DNA of 64,000 nucleotides, from assembly GCF_001885945.1 (NCBI RefSeq), contig NZ_JXKQ01000006.1, forward strand, positions 62,585-126,584, in the 5' to 3' direction. Both the position numbers and the translations under genes were made by a program. Positions 44,926 to 54,004 of the stretch are shown piece by piece. The DNA is from Enterococcus hermanniensis (GTDB lineage: Bacteria > Bacillota > Bacilli > Lactobacillales > Enterococcaceae). Under the pieces are notes generated by a model. That model was given only the letters and a program-made list of their open reading frames with translations. It was not told the DNA's origin and ran no database searches. Numbering within the stretch: the stretch's first letter is position 1; every line of letters begins with the position of its first letter.

Positions 44926-44962
44926 AAAATGGTGACTCTAAATGAGTCACCATTTTCTATTT
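44926..44962. terminator. Bidirectional intrinsic terminator
   Basis: ATGGTGACTC / GAGTCACCAT stem with a five-base loop and A/T runs on each side, between the convergent dehydrogenase and acyltransferase genes. Confidence 0.9.
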
Positions 44963-44964
44963 AA

Positions 44965-45960
44965 TCAATGATTGGGCATAATAAAATGTAAAACACGAGC
45001 CAATGTTTTTTGAAGTGTGGTCGTTACTTTTGGTCGAGACAATATATAGAGGATCAGAAGAGTCCCTGTGACTAACAATAGGAGATGCAAGAGCGGATTT
45101 TTAACTGTTTCAGTCAGTTCAACTAATGGTGCAACAAGATACACGTGGAGCAAATAGATTGCTAATGTTTTTTGTCCCCAAGAAGTAAAAAAATGTGGTC
45201 TCGGAGCGGCCAAACTGATAAAGACAAAAACAAAAGCAAAACCAACGAGATATAGCAAAATATTGTCTAAAATATTTTGATATAATGGTAATTTAAATAA
45301 TAAGAAGGAACGATCACGCCATAAAATCTCGGGGGGAAGATCGATTTTGACCCAGAAATAGGCTACGATCAAGCCCAGGATAATGATCCCGATGCTGATA
45401 ATTTTCCGCCAACGCCAATGATAAATTTTTTCGAGTAATGACCGATCGGTAAAGTAGCCTGCTAAGAAATAAGGTAAAAAACCTAACGTCCGTGCCATTG
45501 CCATATAAGTACCAAATTCGGTTAAAAAACCAGAAAAAATACCGATGATAAAGCTTAGAATTAAAATTCGTCGTACTTTAACCAAATCGGGTAGTAATAA
45601 ACGCCAAATGAACATACAATACAAATACCAAAGCGTCCAGCCTGGACTTAAAATCATAAAGGCGTCGATCTTACCGATGGCCAACATGATTAAAGATAAA
45701 ATCAAATTCAATAATAAGTAAGGGACTAAAAAGGTCTCGACGGCTGTTGCTCGACCTTTGGCTAAATTTTTTGAAAAGTAGCCTGAAATAAAAATAAAAA
45801 CGGGCATGTGGAACAGATAGATAAATACATAAATAAATGCGCCAACCTTGTTATCTAAACGAAAATATTCTAGGGCGTGTCCCAAGACGACAAGTAAAAT
45901 CAAAATCCCACGAATATTGTCATACAGGTATTCACGCTTTGGTTGTGTGATTGTGGACAC
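44965..45960 (-). CDS. Acyltransferase 3 family membrane protein
   Basis: 331 residues with about ten helices. The start (YLYDNIRGILILLVVLGHALEYF, broken at residues 11-33) carries the Arg and His typical of acyltransferase 3 proteins, and HMPVFIFISGYF follows. Members O-acetylate cell-surface sugars. Only a GTG start is available before the conserved region, and it overlaps AAAGGAGGTG with no spacer; an unusual ATC lies at normal distance. The start is therefore uncertain. Confidence 0.82.
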   Translation of the reverse strand: MSTITQPKREYLYDNIRGILILLVVLGHALEYFRLDNKVGAFIYVFIYLFHMPVFIFISGYFSKNLAKGRATAVETFLVPYLLLNLILSLIMLAIGKIDAFMILSPGWTLWYLYCMFIWRLLLPDLVKVRRILILSFIIGIFSGFLTEFGTYMAMARTLGFLPYFLAGYFTDRSLLEKIYHWRWRKIISIGIIILGLIVAYFWVKIDLPPEILWRDRSFLLFKLPLYQNILDNILLYLVGFAFVFVFISLAAPRPHFFTSWGQKTLAIYLLHVYLVAPLVELTETVKNPLLHLLLLVTGTLLILYILSRPKVTTTLQKTLARVLHFIMPNH

Positions 45961-45987
45961 CTCCTTTAGATTCCGTTATGCTTAAGT

Positions 45988-46007
45988 AGTAGAGTCAATG
46001 CTCTACT
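45988..46007. promoter_or_regulatory. Inverted repeat upstream of the acyltransferase gene
   Basis: AGTAGAG-TCAATG-CTCTACT, 28-47 bases upstream of the minus-strand start, over a possible minus-strand -35 TTGACT. Could be an operator; no regulator is encoded nearby. Confidence 0.4.
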
Positions 46008-46118
46008 TGTCTATTGTAGCACGAAATAAAAAGTTCCTTGGTTCTTTTTGTTGGAATTATTTGAAGAAGTGGCTTTTTAGAAAACTCACCGTATTAAATT
46101 AGACGAAGGAGCAATGCG

Positions 46119-46991
46119 ATGCGTTATTCAGCGAAATTAGTTAAAAATGTTTTTAAAGTGATCAATATGAAAAAATTAGTCGGCGCAACTATGGTCGATC
46201 CCCCGAAACGCCGGCGGATTATCAGTCGCCAACTTTCTCATACGGATATGCCTCATAAAATAGCTGAAATTGATGGTCATCAATTAATTACGTTATTTCC
46301 GGCCCATCCCACAAAACGCCATATTTTTTATTTACATGGCGGTGGTTATGCACTAGAGGCATCACCTTTTCATAAAGAGATTCAAGAACGGTTTGTAAAG
46401 CGTTATAATCTAAAAGTTAGTTATTTTGATTATCCTTTAGCTCCTGAAAATACTGCTGAAACGACCGTCCCATTAACAGAGCGTGCGTTCAAACAGTTAA
46501 CTTACCTGTATCCGGATGATCACTTTTATTTGTTTGGTGATTCTGCAGGTGGAGGCTTAGCGATGAGTTTGGCACAGCATCTCCGTGATATCGACTTGCC
46601 TAAGCGACCTCAAAAAATTGCCTTAGCCTCACCGTGGTTGGATGCTTCGTTAAGTGATCCACGTTCACAGGAACTTCAAGAAAAAGATGTATTATTAGAA
46701 AAAGATCTACTGGCTGAAGCTGGAGAAAATTATGCAGGGAATTTATCTTTAACTGATCCGATGGTTTCACCTATTTACGGCAACTTTGATCAGTTAGGAA
46801 AATTGTTTGTTGTAGCTGGCACAGACGAAATTTTATATCCAGATGTTTTACGGTTGCAAGAGCGGGTTAAACGTAGCGATGGTACTGCGATGCAGTTAGA
46901 AGTGGTTGAGGGGATGATGCATGATTTTGTTGTCTATCCGTTGAAAGAATCGTTGCCATATGTGGATCAAATCGGTGAATTTTATCAATAA
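46119..46991 (+). CDS. Alpha/beta hydrolase, HSL (hormone-sensitive lipase-like) family
   Basis: 290 residues. The oxyanion motif HGGGY (about residues 73-77), nucleophile GDSAGG (about 141-146), Asp in VAGTDEILYPD and His in GMMHDFVVYP complete the triad of the HSL/acetyl-esterase group. There is no signal peptide. AAGGAGC precedes the ATG. The substrate is probably a short-chain ester, but unknown. It lies upstream of a VTT-domain membrane protein, separated by 60 bases. Confidence 0.88.
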   Translation: MRYSAKLVKNVFKVINMKKLVGATMVDPPKRRRIISRQLSHTDMPHKIAEIDGHQLITLFPAHPTKRHIFYLHGGGYALEASPFHKEIQERFVKRYNLKVSYFDYPLAPENTAETTVPLTERAFKQLTYLYPDDHFYLFGDSAGGGLAMSLAQHLRDIDLPKRPQKIALASPWLDASLSDPRSQELQEKDVLLEKDLLAEAGENYAGNLSLTDPMVSPIYGNFDQLGKLFVVAGTDEILYPDVLRLQERVKRSDGTAMQLEVVEGMMHDFVVYPLKESLPYVDQIGEFYQ

Positions 46992-47051
46992 TAAACGGAT
47001 GATTTAATAGAACAAGCCGATAATTTTTTTATCATAAAAGGGGGTAAAAGG

Positions 47052-47666
47052 TTGGAACCCAAAACGCACAGTCGTGCTCCGTGGCAACAAAAGGTGATTC
47101 AACTATTACCTGTCGTTGGTCTAGCGGCATTTATCTTATTACTTATCTATATCAGACGCTCAGGTCTTTTTAGCTCCGTTGCCGATCTACAACAATTTAT
47201 TCGCAATTTTGGCAGCTTTGCGGTAGTGGCATTCATTATCGTCCAAGCGATTCAACCGATTGTTCCCTTTTTACCTGGAGGATTTGCGACGATTGTTGGG
47301 ATGCTGATGTTCGGAAATATCCCTGGTATTCTATATAGTTATATTGGGCTTGTCGTGGGAGAAGTCTTGCTATTTTTATTGGTGAGACGCTATGGTCCAC
47401 GTTTTGCTCGCTTTGTTTTATCACAAAAGAATTTTGAAAAATTCGAAACGACGTTACAAGATCATACGCAAGATATCAAACGATTACTGATTGTTTGTTT
47501 TATCTTTCCGTTCTTACCGGATGACCTGACTTGCTTAGTAGCAGGAATGACCGATTTGCCGTTTAAAGATTATTTACGAATTGTGCTGATTTTCAAATTA
47601 TGGTCAGTTGCTTCGTATGGTTTTGTTTGTCTATTTGTCTTAAAGAAAACATTCGCAAGTATTTGA
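47052..47666 (+). CDS. TVP38/TMEM64 family (VTT domain) membrane protein
   Basis: 204 residues, about five helices. The VTT/DedA-like core is visible: QPIVPFLPGGFATIVGMLMFG near residues 74-94 (re-entrant, with conserved Gly and Pro), then GLVVGEVLLFLLVRRYGPRF near 97-116, and FPFLPDDLTCLVAGMTDL near 152-169. Relatives are thought to scramble or transport lipids. The start is TTG, after GGGGGTAAAAGG; no other start fits. Ends at a strong terminator. Confidence 0.87.
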   Translation: MEPKTHSRAPWQQKVIQLLPVVGLAAFILLLIYIRRSGLFSSVADLQQFIRNFGSFAVVAFIIVQAIQPIVPFLPGGFATIVGMLMFGNIPGILYSYIGLVVGEVLLFLLVRRYGPRFARFVLSQKNFEKFETTLQDHTQDIKRLLIVCFIFPFLPDDLTCLVAGMTDLPFKDYLRIVLIFKLWSVASYGFVCLFVLKKTFASI

Positions 47667-47676
47667 TTTTGATTGA

Positions 47677-47714
47677 ATAAAAAAAGCTGATAGAACACTA
47701 TCAGCTTTTTTATT
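47677..47714. terminator. Intrinsic terminator
   Basis: AAAAAGCTGATAG / CTATCAGCTTTTT stem with a four-base loop and T-rich tail. Confidence 0.92.
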
Positions 47715-47732
47715 CTAGTTAGGAGGAATAGT

Positions 47733-48686
47733 ATGATCCGATATGGCATTCTAAGTACCGCACAAGTTGTTCCACGTTTTGTTAGCGGAGTCAGAGAAAG
47801 CCGGGAGGGAGTAGTGACGGCGATTGCTTCTCGAAAACTTGAAAAAGCGCAAGCGATGGCTCAGTCATTAGAGATTCCCCAGGCATTTGGTAGTTATGAA
47901 GAACTCTGTCAAAGTGATGTTGTAGATATCGTATACATCGCTGTTTACAATAAAGGACACTATGTAGCGGCTAAACAGGCTTTATTAAATGGCAAACATG
48001 TATTGTTAGAAAAACCATTTGCGATGACAGTTGATCAAGCCAACGAGCTTTTTGCATTAGCACAAGAACGTAATCTTTTTTTGATGGAAGCCCAGAAAGC
48101 ATTATTTCTTCCAATCACTGAAAAAGTCCGACAAGTGATCAAACAAGGGAAAATCGGACGAATCCGTTGGTTAGATTCGGTTACTTCTTATCCTAATATT
48201 GATCATATCAAATGGTTCCGTGATTTGGATGCGGGCGGTGGTGTCTTACGTGGAGCGGGGACCTATCCATTAGAGTATCTGCAATATTTATTGGCCTCAT
48301 CACCGGAAGAAGTTAAGGGGACCTTGGCGTTTGTTCCCCAACAATCTGATGCTCAAGCTCAAGTCACTTTGTCCTTTCCTGATAACGTGTTGGCTACGAT
48401 TTTTTTAACCGTAGATTTGGACTTAGAAAATAAATTAGTGATCTATGGTGACCAAGGCCAGATCGTTATTCCAAATTTTTGGAAAACGGATCAAGCCGAA
48501 GTCCATTACAGAAATGGGACTTCGGAGTTATTGGGAAATAAACAAACGAGTGAATTTGTTTTTGAGATTGAACATGTTAATGACTGCTTAAAAGAAAAAT
48601 TGATCGAAAGTCCAATTGTTACGAAAGCATTGACAATCAAAACAGTCGAGCTAATCGAAAAGATTTATCAAAACAATCAAAAATGA
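47733..48686 (+). CDS. Gfo/Idh/MocA family oxidoreductase
   Basis: 317 residues. The N-terminal Rossmann domain begins MIRYGILSTAQVVPRFVSG, and the active-site motif EKPFAM (about residues 90-95, containing the conserved Lys) is present. The C-terminal dimerisation and substrate domain starts near 122 and holds DLDAGGGVLRGAGTYPLEYL in part. Such enzymes oxidise sugars, inositols or dihydrodiols with NAD(P). The substrate cannot be named. AGGAGGA precedes the ATG; the gene stands alone. Confidence 0.9.
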   Translation: MIRYGILSTAQVVPRFVSGVRESREGVVTAIASRKLEKAQAMAQSLEIPQAFGSYEELCQSDVVDIVYIAVYNKGHYVAAKQALLNGKHVLLEKPFAMTVDQANELFALAQERNLFLMEAQKALFLPITEKVRQVIKQGKIGRIRWLDSVTSYPNIDHIKWFRDLDAGGGVLRGAGTYPLEYLQYLLASSPEEVKGTLAFVPQQSDAQAQVTLSFPDNVLATIFLTVDLDLENKLVIYGDQGQIVIPNFWKTDQAEVHYRNGTSELLGNKQTSEFVFEIEHVNDCLKEKLIESPIVTKALTIKTVELIEKIYQNNQK

Positions 48687-48716
48687 TTGGTAAAAGGAGA
48701 GTAGGTGTGCTATAGT
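48687..48716 (+). promoter_or_regulatory. Promoter of a candidate small RNA
   Basis: TTGGTA, 18 bases, TATAGT, with an extended TGC before the -10. It starts one base after the oxidoreductase stop codon and points into a non-coding structured region. Confidence 0.55.
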
Positions 48717-48721
48717 TTGTC

Positions 48722-48900
48722 TCATGCGACGAGTCGAGTGGATCAGTTTTTTTAAGATCCTTCGATACCAGAGGCACATGACGTAAGTCACCTGTCGGAT
48801 TTCAGGCGTGTCGGGAAGAAGCTTAGTGGACGAAGAACCTTCCTATCATTTTGATACTGGTGAAAAAAACCTCTTAGAATTTATTCTAAGAGGTTTTTTG
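48722..48900 (+). ncRNA. Candidate small RNA of about 180 nt
   Basis: A non-coding stretch bounded by its own promoter and a strong terminator. It can fold: TCGA-GT-GGATC pairs with GATCC-T-TCGA across a U-rich loop (48734-48765); TGAC-GTAA-GTCA (48779-48790) is a GNRA-type hairpin; CCTG / CAGG (48791-48806) is another. It is richer in GC than its surroundings and has no plausible frame with a ribosome site. It matches none of the SRP, 6S, tmRNA or common riboswitch cores I know. The next gene is on the other strand, so it is not a leader. Confidence 0.55.
48867..48900 (+). terminator. Terminator of the candidate small RNA
   Basis: AACCTCTTAGAA / TTCTAAGAGGTT stem with a short loop, followed by TTTTTT. 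An A run on the left would let it act on the other strand too. Confidence 0.9.
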
Positions 48901-48929
48901 TATTATTTTTTACAGTAATCGTGTATTTA

Positions 48930-48970
48930 TTCCAAAAATAGATGGTCGAATATGTCGGTCGACCATCTAT
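48930..48970 (-). terminator. Terminator-like hairpin after the Mga-like gene
   Basis: Perfect 12-base arms ATAGATGGTCGA and TCGACCATCTAT with a nine-base loop; AAAAA on its left gives a short U tract on the minus strand. It lies about 160 bases beyond the stop of the minus-strand regulator gene. The stretch 48971-49130 between them shows nothing else. Confidence 0.65.
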
Positions 48971-49130
48971 CACAGTTAGCCTAATTGAAAGAGAAACTAA
49001 CTTGAAATAGTATAGCATAATTTTTTAAATCCCGTTGGTGGCTATTCGTTATATCTGAACGAGCATCATCAAATGGTGTAACAGAATGCTAAAAAGCTTG
49101 TTTCGTGTAAAAAAAGCAGCATAATTTTAA

Positions 49131-50633
49131 TCACCGATCTACAATTGCTTTTTTTCTCATAATTTTCCGGACCATATTTTGTACGTGTTTAAGATCTTCA
49201 TATTTATCAGTGCATTCTAAAAAAAGAATAGGTTTATTTTTAGTATTCTCAATAGAGCAAAATTTGTTAGTACTGATGATTAAATCAATCGAATCATCCT
49301 CTAATAAAAAGCGGTTAGAGTCAACAAAATTTAATTTTACAAGGCCCATAGTACTCATAGTGAAAAATTTTTTTAGACCGATAGAGTTAAATTCACCTTT
49401 GGAATCGTCAATAAAAATAGAAAGTTCACAATCTGTCATAAATTCATTTGTGATGCTTAATGCAGCATAAAGAAAAGTTGAGTAATCGAGGTGTGAATAA
49501 ATCAAGCTATTCCGCGGACAAATAGATTCTAGTCGGATTCGAATATTTTGTTGAACGATTCCGATATCTTCAGGATAAAGAGTATGGTACTCACCAACGG
49601 GTACATAATTATAAAAACTTTTGAATAGCAACCGTGTATGAATAACATATAATTCTTTTTCTAGTTTGTCAGAGTTAAATTGAAATTGGTTGAATAATAG
49701 CCCAATATTTTGAAAGAAAAATTGGTTTGCTTGATAAATGCTAGAATCAAGTTCTTTATGATATTTTTTGATCTCTTGAAAGAAATTCATATTCCGATAG
49801 AAGGCCATTTTTGATTGCAAAAATAATAACAAAAAAGATACTTCTTCTTTGATATTAGTATGAACTGCAAAATTTTCTTCAGTTATAAACTGAAAATATT
49901 GTATAAATTTATTTCCAATAAGAATCGACTCTACTGGCAATTCGTTTTCTTGAATATAATGACCAGATAAGTATCGAATCAACGTGATATCAACCAAATA
50001 TTCATACTGGATTCTGGTAATAGGATCAATCTGATCTGAGAGTAAGAAACTTAAATTTGCAAAGATTAACTTTTTTTCGGTAGAGTTCGTGAGTTTGAAT
50101 GGTTGGGAGTATCCTCCGTAAAGTTGCCAAAAGAAGCTCAGAAAAAATAGTCGAATAGTGGGTTCTAAACCGCTTAGTATCAATTTATTGTTTCGGATAT
50201 GTAGGGAAAGACTAGTCTCTTTTAAAAAATCACGAAGTTCATAAATATCCTTTTTTAAGGTCGAATAACTTAAGTTATATTTTTCGGTTAAGAAAGTCAT
50301 CGAATTTTCTTTAGTTAATAACAGGTCCTCTAGCAGATTAATTTTTATCGAAATATGATAAATGGCTAGTGACAGTTCTTTATTTACTTTGTAGTTAGTT
50401 GCGCATATTTGATAAGCATGACCATCATTGATTATGGGACTGATTCCAGCTTGTTCGTTTATATCATTAGAAAGGATAATAAGTCGATCAAGATATTTTT
50501 GAGTCGTTCTTTTTTCAAACCCCACTTGTTCTGAGATGTTATTAATATCATGAGTTCCAGGGTGTTTTTCTAAATATACATAAATGGAAAAAAGAGCATG
50601 GCTCTCAAAATCTAATAGTAAGTCAATATTCAT
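49131..50633 (-). CDS. Mga-like transcriptional regulator beside the gad cluster
   Basis: 500 residues. Two N-terminal helix-turn-helix regions are visible: one near residues 25-50 (DINNISEQVGFEKRTTQKYLDRL in part) and one near 108-135 (MTFLTEKYNLSYSTLKKDIYELRDFL in part), the layout of Mga/AtxA-type regulators. A long helical PRD-like middle part and an EIIB-like C-terminal domain follow. These regulators respond to PTS phosphorylation. It is divergent from gadC across 405 bases and may control acid resistance. GGAGG precedes the ATG. Codon use is noticeably AT-rich compared with neighbours. Confidence 0.8.
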   Translation of the reverse strand: MNIDLLLDFESHALFSIYVYLEKHPGTHDINNISEQVGFEKRTTQKYLDRLIILSNDINEQAGISPIINDGHAYQICATNYKVNKELSLAIYHISIKINLLEDLLLTKENSMTFLTEKYNLSYSTLKKDIYELRDFLKETSLSLHIRNNKLILSGLEPTIRLFFLSFFWQLYGGYSQPFKLTNSTEKKLIFANLSFLLSDQIDPITRIQYEYLVDITLIRYLSGHYIQENELPVESILIGNKFIQYFQFITEENFAVHTNIKEEVSFLLLFLQSKMAFYRNMNFFQEIKKYHKELDSSIYQANQFFFQNIGLLFNQFQFNSDKLEKELYVIHTRLLFKSFYNYVPVGEYHTLYPEDIGIVQQNIRIRLESICPRNSLIYSHLDYSTFLYAALSITNEFMTDCELSIFIDDSKGEFNSIGLKKFFTMSTMGLVKLNFVDSNRFLLEDDSIDLIISTNKFCSIENTKNKPILFLECTDKYEDLKHVQNMVRKIMRKKAIVDR

Positions 50634-50949
50634 GAGATTTCCTCCTTTTTAATTTTATAGTATAGAGGACAATTATTAGAGAAAAAGTGGCGCTGTATAA
50701 AAATTATTTTAAAGATAACTGCTAGGATTTTTTTTTTACTATTTTTTGAATAAAATCCAAGGAATAAGAGATATATTCCAAAAAAATGTAACGTTTATCT
50801 ACGTATTTTAAAACTATTCATTTTTTTCTCAAAAAGAGTTCTTTAAACAGAGATTTATGTTACAGAAATAGTGTGATTACTAAGAAATTCATTCATGGTA
50901 AGAAAAAATTTTTTTAATAGTTCTTCTAATAATTCAGAGCAGAGCCTGT

Positions 50950-51006
50950 TTGACTTTGCCTTTTTTAAGTCTAGTATGGTGGCTGTAGTTTGGAAGTGCG
51001 CACTTC
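50950..51006 (+). promoter_or_regulatory. gadC promoter with downstream palindrome
   Basis: TTGACT (50950-50955), 16 bases, TAGTAT (50972-50977). The perfect 14-bp palindrome GAAGTGC/GCACTTC (50993-51006) lies at about +9 to +22 and could be an operator or a 5' mRNA hairpin. The rest of the 405-bp divergent region (50634-50949) is very AT-rich with no other clear element. Confidence 0.55.
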
Positions 51007-51038
51007 GATTGCAATGAATTTAAAAGGATGTGGCACAA

Positions 51039-52517
51039 ATGAATAACACGGAGAATAAAGATTCTTTAAGTAGTAATAATCAACTTACTGGGGTTCAATT
51101 ATTCTCGATGACTACTTCAATGGTCATGACAGTGTACGGTTTCGCAGCATTTGCTAAACAAGGACCGACAGCTTTGTTCTTTCTATTTTTAGCAGGTATT
51201 TTATGGTTCATCCCAGTGACACGTTCTGCGGGTGAAATGGCTTCTGTAGATGGTTGGAGTAAAGGTGGTATTTTCACTTGGGGACGTCATATGTTAGGTG
51301 AACGTCTAGGTTGGTCTGCTTTATTTTACCAATGGATCCATATCACTGTGGGCATGTGTACAATGATGTATTTTATCATAGGATGTTTATCAATAACTTT
51401 CAATGTTCCTATTATTAACACGAATCCTCTATTCAAATTTATCATTATGATGATTATTTTATGGGGACTGATTTTTGCCCAACAACGTGGAACGAAAGTA
51501 ACAGGCAAAATTGCACAATGGAGTTTTACAATCGGTGTGATTATTCCAGTGTTCTTATTACTCTTTTTGACAATTACCTATTTAGTTAAGGGTAACCCGA
51601 TGTTAATCAAGATTAATCTGCATACCATCTTACCCTCAAGTTGGAGCGGCAATGTATTGGTTGGATTTGTTCCATTTATTTTAGCTTTTGCAGGAGCAGA
51701 AGGCTCAGCAACACATGTTAAAGATTTAAAGAAACCATCGATTTATCCTAAAGTAATGATGGCGTTGGCAATTTGCGCAATTGTATCAGATATTATCGGG
51801 ACGATTTCGATTGCTGCAACAATTCCAAATGCTAAAATTCAGTTAAGTACAGGTATTGTTTATGCGTATGGCGCTTTGGTTCAACAATTCCCATGGCTTA
51901 ATGTTACTTTTGTTGAATGTTTTATTGGTTTATTATTAGCCATCGGAATCATTGGTGAAATTAGTAGCTGGGTCGTTGGACCAAACGCTGGGATGTATGA
52001 AGCGGCTAAAGAAGGCTATTTGCCTGATAGTTTTGCTAAAACAAATAGTTATGGCGTTGAGACGAATGTAATGATCTTACAAGGTGTGATTGTTTCAATC
52101 ATGGCTGCAGTACTTACCTTTGGGGCAGGTGGAGATAAATCAAATCTATCTTTTCAAACGGCAATGAGTTTAACCGTCGCTCTTTATACTTTGATGTATA
52201 TGCTGATGTTTGTATCATATATAGTTTTAGTTTTGAAACATGATGACTTACATCGTACCTTCAAAGCTGCAAAATCTAAAGTGATGAGAGTCATTATGGG
52301 AATTTTGGGTTTGGTATTATCTGCTTTTGGATTTGTTGTAACCTTCTTTCCACCAGCTGCCTATACGGCTCAACAAAAACACACGTATTTGACGTTATTA
52401 TTGACCGCGTTTATTATAGTTTTCTTTATTCCAGTAATTATGTACCAATTTCATGGAAATTGGACATTACATCGTCATGATAAATCAGAGGATGATTTGC
52501 ACCATCCGATCCATTAA
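51039..52517 (+). CDS. gadC: Glutamate:GABA antiporter
   Basis: 492 residues, twelve helices, APC superfamily. GFAAFAKQGPTALFFLFLAGILWF (in pieces near 38-60) and the surrounding QLTGVQLFSMTTSMV are typical of GadC. It exchanges external glutamate for internal GABA, exporting the product of decarboxylation and so a proton. The charged His-rich C-terminal tail (HRHDKSEDDLHH) may act as the pH plug known in E. coli GadC. The ATG at 51039 is ten bases after AAAGGA. It is followed after 33 bases by the decarboxylase gene. Confidence 0.92.
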   Translation: MNNTENKDSLSSNNQLTGVQLFSMTTSMVMTVYGFAAFAKQGPTALFFLFLAGILWFIPVTRSAGEMASVDGWSKGGIFTWGRHMLGERLGWSALFYQWIHITVGMCTMMYFIIGCLSITFNVPIINTNPLFKFIIMMIILWGLIFAQQRGTKVTGKIAQWSFTIGVIIPVFLLLFLTITYLVKGNPMLIKINLHTILPSSWSGNVLVGFVPFILAFAGAEGSATHVKDLKKPSIYPKVMMALAICAIVSDIIGTISIAATIPNAKIQLSTGIVYAYGALVQQFPWLNVTFVECFIGLLLAIGIIGEISSWVVGPNAGMYEAAKEGYLPDSFAKTNSYGVETNVMILQGVIVSIMAAVLTFGAGGDKSNLSFQTAMSLTVALYTLMYMLMFVSYIVLVLKHDDLHRTFKAAKSKVMRVIMGILGLVLSAFGFVVTFFPPAAYTAQQKHTYLTLLLTAFIIVFFIPVIMYQFHGNWTLHRHDKSEDDLHHPIH

Positions 52518-52550
52518 ATACAACCTACAAACCTACAAGGAGATTTTTTT

Positions 52551-53928
52551 ATGAATACAGATTATTTAGAGAGCTCATTTTTAGGAAGCAAAGAAGCAGC
52601 ACGAAGCATGCCTAAAAAAGTTTTACCTGACCAGGGAATGAACCCTGACACAGCGGAGACGCTCGTCAATCATATTCGTTTGAACGAAGCTAAAGCTGAT
52701 CAAAATTTAGCAACATTTTGTACTACACAAATGGAACCGCAAGCTGATCGCTTAATGATGAATTCGCTCGAAACGAATGCGATTGACAAATCAGAATACC
52801 CAAAAACGACCGCAATGGAAAACTATTCTATTAGTATGATTGCACATATGTGGAATATAGGTGAAGGAAAAGAGTTGTACAAAGACTTTATAGGAACTTC
52901 AACTGTTGGTTCTTCAGAAGGGTGTATGCTAGGTGGGTTGGCTTTATTACACAGTTGGAAACATCGGGCTAAAATTGCAGGTTTAGATATTGATAATTTG
53001 CACGAGCATAAACCTAACTTGATTATTAATTCCGCCTTTCAAGTTGTTTGGGAAAAATTTTGCACATATTGGAATGTCGAGTTGCGAGAAGTTCCTATGG
53101 ATGAAAACCATATGTCGTTAAACATGGATACTGTTATGGACTATGTTGACGAAAATACCATTGGTATCGTAGGGATTCAAGGAATTACTTATACAGGACG
53201 TGTTGATGATATTCAAAAACTTGATGAACTTGTTTCTGAATACAATAAAACTGCAAAATTACCAATCAAAATCCATGTCGATGCAGCATTTGGTGGATTT
53301 TTCGCTCCATTTGTTGATGGTTTTAAACCATGGGACTTTCGATTAAAAAATGTAGCATCAATTAATGTATCAGGGCAATAAATATGGGATGGTATATCCT
53401 GGAATTGGTTGGATTGTTTGGCGAGAAAATACAGAAGAATATTTACCAAAAGAAATGCGTTTCTCAGTTCCTTATCTAGGTAGCAGCGTAGATTCTATTG
53501 CAATCAACTTCTCACATAGTGGGGCGCATATTGTTGCTCAATACTATAACTTGATTCGTTTTGGGCGTGAGGGATTTACTGCTATCATGAATAATGTTCG
53601 TAGTGTATCACAACGTATTAATCAAGAGTTAAAAGATTTAGGGATTTTTGAGATTATTAATGATGGTTCACAATTACCTATTAATTGTTGGAAAATCGCA
53701 GAAAATGTAGAATTAACTTGGAATTTATACGACTTAGAAGACAAACTAAAAGAATACGGATGGCAAGTACCAGCTTATCCGCTACCTATAAGTTTAGATG
53801 ATGTTACCATCAGTCGTATCGTAGTTCGTCCGTCCATGACGATGACCATTTGTGATGATTTCATTGAAGATTTGACGCGTGCAATTGATGACCTAAATCG
53901 AAATCATTTGATTCATCACGCATCTTAA
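52551..53928 (+). pseudogene. gadB: Glutamate decarboxylase, frameshifted at the catalytic lysine
   Basis: Two overlapping frames (52551-53381 and 53365-53928) together form a full decarboxylase of about 459 residues. The first ends with NVASINVSGQ-stop and the second continues KYGMVYPGIGWIVWR. Normal GAD reads SGHK at this place, the Lys being the PLP site. GGGCAATAAATATGG has one extra A (53377/53378) compared with the GGGCATAAATATGG needed. As written only an inactive N-terminal fragment is made. The rest is well conserved, so the change is recent or a sequence error. AAGGAG precedes the ATG. Confidence 0.9.
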
Positions 53929-53948
53929 TTTATAATATCAACTGTTAT

Positions 53949-53987
53949 TAAAGCCCTAATAAAGTATTTTATTTATTAGGGCTTTTA
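53949..53987 (+). terminator. Terminator-like hairpin between gadB and gltX
   Basis: AAAGCCCTAATAAA / TTTATTAGGGCTTT perfect stem followed by a short T run, 19 bases before gltX. It may reduce but not abolish read-through, since gltX has no clear promoter of its own. Confidence 0.75.
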
Positions 53988-54004
53988 AACTGGAGGGAAT
54001 CAAA

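Noticed and set aside
48697-48712. GGAGAGTAGG resembles the 5' start of the tetrahydrofolate riboswitch
   Set aside because: The remaining conserved core is absent, no folate gene follows, and the word overlaps a promoter-like element.
48805-48835. GGGAAGAAGC inside the candidate small RNA recalls the SRP RNA apical loop
   Set aside because: The conserved SRP sequence with its symmetric loop is not present, and the pairing partners do not fit.
53365-53390. Programmed ribosomal frameshift in gadB
   Set aside because: No slippery heptamer, internal Shine-Dalgarno or downstream structure is evident; a simple one-base insertion explains it.
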